Of a stretch of 64,000 nucleotides of DNA, positions 61,901 through 64,000 are shown one piece after another. Within the stretch, counting starts at the first letter, position 1. Every line of letters starts with the position of its first letter. Source of the DNA: Myxococcus sp. RHSTA-1-4 (GTDB lineage: Bacteria; Myxococcota; Myxococcia; Myxococcales; Myxococcaceae). Below the pieces are notes generated by a model. It saw only the letters and a program-made list of their open reading frames with translations. It was not told the origin of the DNA and did not search any database. The stretch covers positions 62,001 through 126,000 of the forward strand of contig NZ_JAIQDG010000021.1 of the NCBI RefSeq assembly GCF_020037125.1, given 5' to 3'. The position numbers and the translations under genes were made by a program.

Positions 61901-62610
61901 CCGAGTTCCTGCGCCCCGAGGGCGGCATGGTGCGCAAGTTCGTGAAGGAGCAGCTCTTGGAGGACGTGGTGGCCACGGGCCGCAAGTGGGAGTTCACCTC
62001 GTCGGGTGGCGCCATGTACCGGCCGGAGCTGCTCACCTTCCTGGAGAAGCAGGGCGCGCTGGCCACCACCCTCTTCCCGGGTGGCGACACGGTGGACCCG
62101 CTGGTGCGCTTCCAGGTGCGCCTGCGCCCGGGCGTCTCCGCGGACGGCGCGGCGTCGCAGATCTCCTCCATCACCTTCACGCTGGACGGCACGGACGAGA
62201 CGTACCGCAACGGCCCGGACACGGTGTGGAAGCCGATGATCTGGCCCGGCCAGGCCGGCAAGCTCGGCGCGCGCATCCTCGTGCAGAGCGCGGATGGCTC
62301 CACCGAGACGGCGCTGGAGGCCGAGGGCGAGTGGGGCCTGTTCCGCCTGCTGGAGCGCGTCAAGCGCATCGAGCCCAGCGCGGACGGCCGCTACTTCACT
62401 GCGACGTGGGAAATCGAGGAGATGAACGGGGCCCTGGTCTCCATCGACTTCCGGCCCGAGCGCACCGCCAACCCGTTCTTCGGGCTGTCGGGCAACACCT
62501 CGAAGCTGCTGGCCATCTTCCGGGACCCGGGGCTGCAGCCGCCCCTGGGCATCTCCCGCAAGGGGCGCGGCTGTGCCCCGCAGGCCGTGGCGGCGGACGG
62601 AGTCCGGTGA
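58909..62610 (+). CDS. tssM: Type VI secretion protein TssM (IcmF family)
   Basis: 1233 residues. Two N-terminal membrane helices (about 2-46), a cytoplasmic GTPase-like domain with Walker A GPPGAGKSTALRNSG (about 118-132) and VILDTAGRYT, a third membrane helix (about 426-448), then a long periplasmic part ending in the IcmF C-terminal domain (FLRPEGGMVRKFV, GQAGKLGARILVQ). The nucleotide-binding motif is intact, which is not universal in TssM. It forms the inner-membrane channel with TssL and TssJ. Confidence 0.96.
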   Translation: MMAYLLPLLGIGAPTFALMSFMGFTPQQAALFGVLAGLLAMGVVWLVKRIRARAASKKLEGALATQAEEQAATVRPDLQPEIKAMQAEFTKAVEALKTSKLARGGKDALAVLPWYLIVGPPGAGKSTALRNSGLKFPYLSARGGVRGVGGTRNCDWWLTNEAVILDTAGRYTSAEEDRPEWLAFLDTVAKHRPSRPINGLIVAISVSELMNADPQAVGEMGQTIRERLDEITTRLKMLVPVYVMITKCDLLPGFVEMFSDLSRVERGQIWGFTVPVEQQREASTDLFRERFDEMLSVLEQRSLRRLGQERRLETRENIYGFPQRFDALRKNLSEFLQPLFLENVFQDTPVFRGLYFNSGTQDVRAVDKVSPSAAELFGSTNGRAQTEGATEGRSYFLWDVFTKVMFQDQQMAVRSSLEEARVRRQRMILAGAAMVATALLLSLPTLSFFQNRAMAEAVTKAITDVNLDPRDDIRRVEDLIPLRNRLQELTEYEEDGAPLYMRFGLYQGDKLLPQARQFYNAALRRVLLGKQFELIQQRLDAFGKNPDLLEVRNESDYSKHFDAYRQYFDDLKLYLLVTTPRDPREPELDETQQKWLVQQIVNHWKRVRGDAVDERAVENHASTYLRMLANEQMLPEEQKPARAQRIAFPREKGVILAARRSLNNVPLVRLELAQLVANVSNEFPDVTLEQLVGAVPEMSAPLRVRGAFTRNAYEQIIRQRMELAFQDQQSWVLDRDEKVDAVESRRELRTRYFEAYIQEWRDFLLSIRVQAPENLTQMESLLTNLTRGKPKPYGRLFQALAHNLQLERREAQAAETVASKLPKPIQKFFGSDPEKAVEPKREMLDPSSPSGAEEVTARDVAREFASLIRFTTEKFKTEDGQEELSALTSYEDQLSMVQTTLLAVKDKPAESGLLLDKIESTRTNVDLMVRKQADNVAIFERLLLPPFQEMRSVVFEGVADGKSKLWCEQVVEPYQQAFKGLYPFDRTSQKDAPLPEVAEFLRPEGGMVRKFVKEQLLEDVVATGRKWEFTSSGGAMYRPELLTFLEKQGALATTLFPGGDTVDPLVRFQVRLRPGVSADGAASQISSITFTLDGTDETYRNGPDTVWKPMIWPGQAGKLGARILVQSADGSTETALEAEGEWGLFRLLERVKRIEPSADGRYFTATWEIEEMNGALVSIDFRPERTANPFFGLSGNTSKLLAIFRDPGLQPPLGISRKGRGCAPQAVAADGVR

Positions 62611-62611
62611 C

Positions 62612-63544
62612 ATGACGGTGCAGTCGCAGCGCATCGGCCTGCTGGGCAAGACGCCCCGTCAGGCCGAGTTCATCCGGCTCAACGCCGCCACGCCCCTCGC
62701 CCGCCAGCTCTATGGCTGGATGGAGGAAGGGGTGGAGCGCGCGAGGCGGGCCCGGGTGGACCTGCCCGCGGAGCCGGTGAGCTTCGTCTTCACCGCCCCG
62801 GGACAGAAGCAGGCGCTGGTGGGGCTGATGACGCCCAGCCATGACAGCGTGGGGCGGGCCTTCCCGCTGGCCGTCTTCACCGAGGTGGCCTCGGCGGCCA
62901 CCGCGCCGCGCTACGCGCTGACGCCGGAGGCCTTCCAGCCCTTCCTGCGCGCGGCGGGCGTGCTGGCGCGCTCCGCGGCGGAGCTGGAGGTGCCACAGCT
63001 GCTGGAGCGCGCCGCGGTGCTTCCCCTGCCCGGCCCGGGTGACTTCAGCGTGGCGCAGCGGCTGCGCGACGCCGCGCTGGCGGACTACCGCACCCAGGAC
63101 CTGCTGGGCCCGGTGGTGGAGGGCACGCCGGACGGCGGCCGCTACTACGCGCTGCACACCTTCCTCACCGCGTGCGTGGGGGAGCGCGGCCGCGAGCAGT
63201 CGCTGGCGGGCGTGGCGCTGGACTGCCCGCTGGACTCGCGCGTGGGCCCGGTGGCGTGGCTGGAGCTGTCCGCGCGCCTGCTGCGCTGGCCCCACCAGCC
63301 GCCCGCGTTCTTCTGGTCCGAGGGGGACAAGCCCCGGCTGCTGCTCAGCCTGGGCGCGCCCACCCCGGCCGCCTTCCTCGCCCTGGCCCAGCCCGGCCGT
63401 CCGGGCGCCCAGGTGTGGCCGCTGCGCACGGACCGGCCCGCCGCCATCGACAACGCGCGCAAGGGCCTCAAGGCCGCCGCGCGACAGGTCATCGACGCTC
63501 CCTCCACCACCCTCGAGCAGCTCCTGCGCGCGCTGGCTCCCTGA
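62612..63544 (+). CDS. tagF: Type VI secretion-associated protein TagF
   Basis: 310 residues from the ATG at 62612, 1 nt after the tssM stop. The N-terminal domain matches TagF/DUF2094: GLLGKTPRQAEFIRLNAATP, then FVFTAPGQKQALVGLMTPSH and SVGRAFPLAVF. TagF represses secretion after translation in Pseudomonas aeruginosa, counteracting the PpkA/PppA/Fha pathway. The C-terminal third has a FFWSEGDKPRLLLSLGAPTP block. No PpkA, PppA or Fha gene is in the window. Confidence 0.9.
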   Translation: MTVQSQRIGLLGKTPRQAEFIRLNAATPLARQLYGWMEEGVERARRARVDLPAEPVSFVFTAPGQKQALVGLMTPSHDSVGRAFPLAVFTEVASAATAPRYALTPEAFQPFLRAAGVLARSAAELEVPQLLERAAVLPLPGPGDFSVAQRLRDAALADYRTQDLLGPVVEGTPDGGRYYALHTFLTACVGERGREQSLAGVALDCPLDSRVGPVAWLELSARLLRWPHQPPAFFWSEGDKPRLLLSLGAPTPAAFLALAQPGRPGAQVWPLRTDRPAAIDNARKGLKAAARQVIDAPSTTLEQLLRALAP

Positions 63545-63560
63545 CCCTTCCTGCCGCCTT

Positions 63561-64000
63561 ATGCCGTCCACCCTCGAAGAGCTCCGAGAACGTGCCCGTC
63601 CCTGGTCCGAGCCCGTGCCCGGCGCCGCCCCGGCCGGCATGCAGGCGAAGCACGAGCCCGCCTACGAGGCCATCACCACCGAGGTGGCCAAGCTGGAGTC
63701 CCCCGCGAGCGCGGGCGTGCGCTGGGACGACGTCGTCCAGGGCGCGGGCGAGCTGCTCAAGAGCACCACCAAGGACCTCTGGCTGGCGTCGTACATGGCC
63801 TATGGCCTCTACGCCACGCGGGGCGTGGACGGCGCGGCCACCGGGGCCGCCCTCATCGCCGAGGTGACGGAGCGGTACTGGCCGGACCTCTTCCCGGAGC
63901 TGAAGCGGCTGCGGGGCCGGGCCAACGCCGTGGGCTGGTTCGTGGAGCGGCTGGGGAAGATGCTCCCCTCGGTGGAGCAGGCCTCCGTCAGCGCCGAGTC
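63561..64000 (+). CDS. tssA: Type VI secretion protein TssA (ImpA family), N-terminal part
   Basis: About 146 residues are present before the window ends; the true stop lies outside. The ImpA N-terminal domain is recognisable: WSEPVPGAAPAGMQAKHEPA, then VKWDDVV-like VRWDDVVQGAGELLKSTTKD, LWLASYMAYGLYATRGVDG and RYWPDLFPELKRLRGRANAV. TssA coordinates baseplate and tail assembly. It follows tagF by 16 nt. The remaining T6SS genes (tssB, C, D, E, F, G, H) are not in this window. Confidence 0.92.
   Translation, partial: MPSTLEELRERARPWSEPVPGAAPAGMQAKHEPAYEAITTEVAKLESPASAGVRWDDVVQGAGELLKSTTKDLWLASYMAYGLYATRGVDGAATGAALIAEVTERYWPDLFPELKRLRGRANAVGWFVERLGKMLPSVEQASVSAE

Noticed and set aside
58819-62649. 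A 1276-codon minus-strand frame opposite tssM
   Set aside because: It is rich in His, Leu, Arg and Val with no recognisable domain, and the plus-strand frame is a complete TssM with a Walker motif and membrane helices.

Overview
The window looks like chromosomal DNA from a Myxococcus/Corallococcus-type myxobacterium (Myxococcota). The base composition is very GC-rich. The encoded repertoire also fits: a very long Ig-repeat surface protein with a MYXO-CTERM-like tail, many two-component and chemosensory genes, NtrC/sigma-54 regulation, SusD-like and OmpA/TSP3 proteins, and a type VI secretion locus. I see no transposon, integrase, CRISPR array or origin. Genus and species cannot be fixed by eye.

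Layout. 1-581: 3' end of a SusD/RagB-family gene. 588-2397 (-): an HpcH/HpaI-type aldolase and a beta-hydroxyacid dehydrogenase, separated by a large inverted repeat. 2545-11282 (-): a compact chemosensory operon (CheY, CheB, CheR, a HEAT-repeat protein, a small membrane protein, two CheW, CheA, CheY) with no chemoreceptor gene. 11338-22515 (-): a co-directional housekeeping block with a lone M17 N-terminal domain, nusB-ribH-ribE-ribD-nrdR, glyA, rpiB and fabF-acpP-fabG-fabD-fabH-plsX. 22516-23903: rpmF on the + strand wedged between plsX and the DUF177/YceD gene, both on the - strand.

24143-27768 (+): a PhoB/PhoR pair, a metallophosphoesterase and SixA. 27784-29081 (-): a DUF1634/TauE pair. 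29179-34634 (-): a sensor kinase, an NtrC-type regulator, a well-formed sigma-54 promoter, and a SulP transporter with a beta-carbonic anhydrase. 34788-39872 (+): a second PhoB with pstS-pstC-pstA-pstB-phoU. 39977-43976 (+): a GT21-like glycosyltransferase, a second metallophosphoesterase, a single-domain response regulator and a CNNM/CorC-type membrane protein. 44053-53526 (-): a fibronectin-III lipoprotein, tRNA-Arg(CCG), a 1996-residue Ig-repeat protein and an OmpA/TSP3 protein. 53772-64000 (+): type VI secretion genes vgrG, tssJ, tssK, tssL, tssM, tagF and a truncated tssA.

How they fit together. The strongest cross-gene signal is a set of 7-bp half sites resembling TGTCACG, phased at 11 bp (Pho-box geometry). 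They lie upstream of the first phoB, pstS, pstC and the glycosyltransferase, which suggests a local phosphate regulon that may include lipid remodelling. A second self-contained module is kinase, NtrC regulator, sigma-54 promoter, then SulP plus carbonic anhydrase, which looks like regulated inorganic-carbon handling. In the fatty-acid block, acpP seems to have its own promoter and flanking hairpins, which would let acyl carrier protein be made in excess of the enzymes. All functions are inferred from sequence reading; no database search was run.
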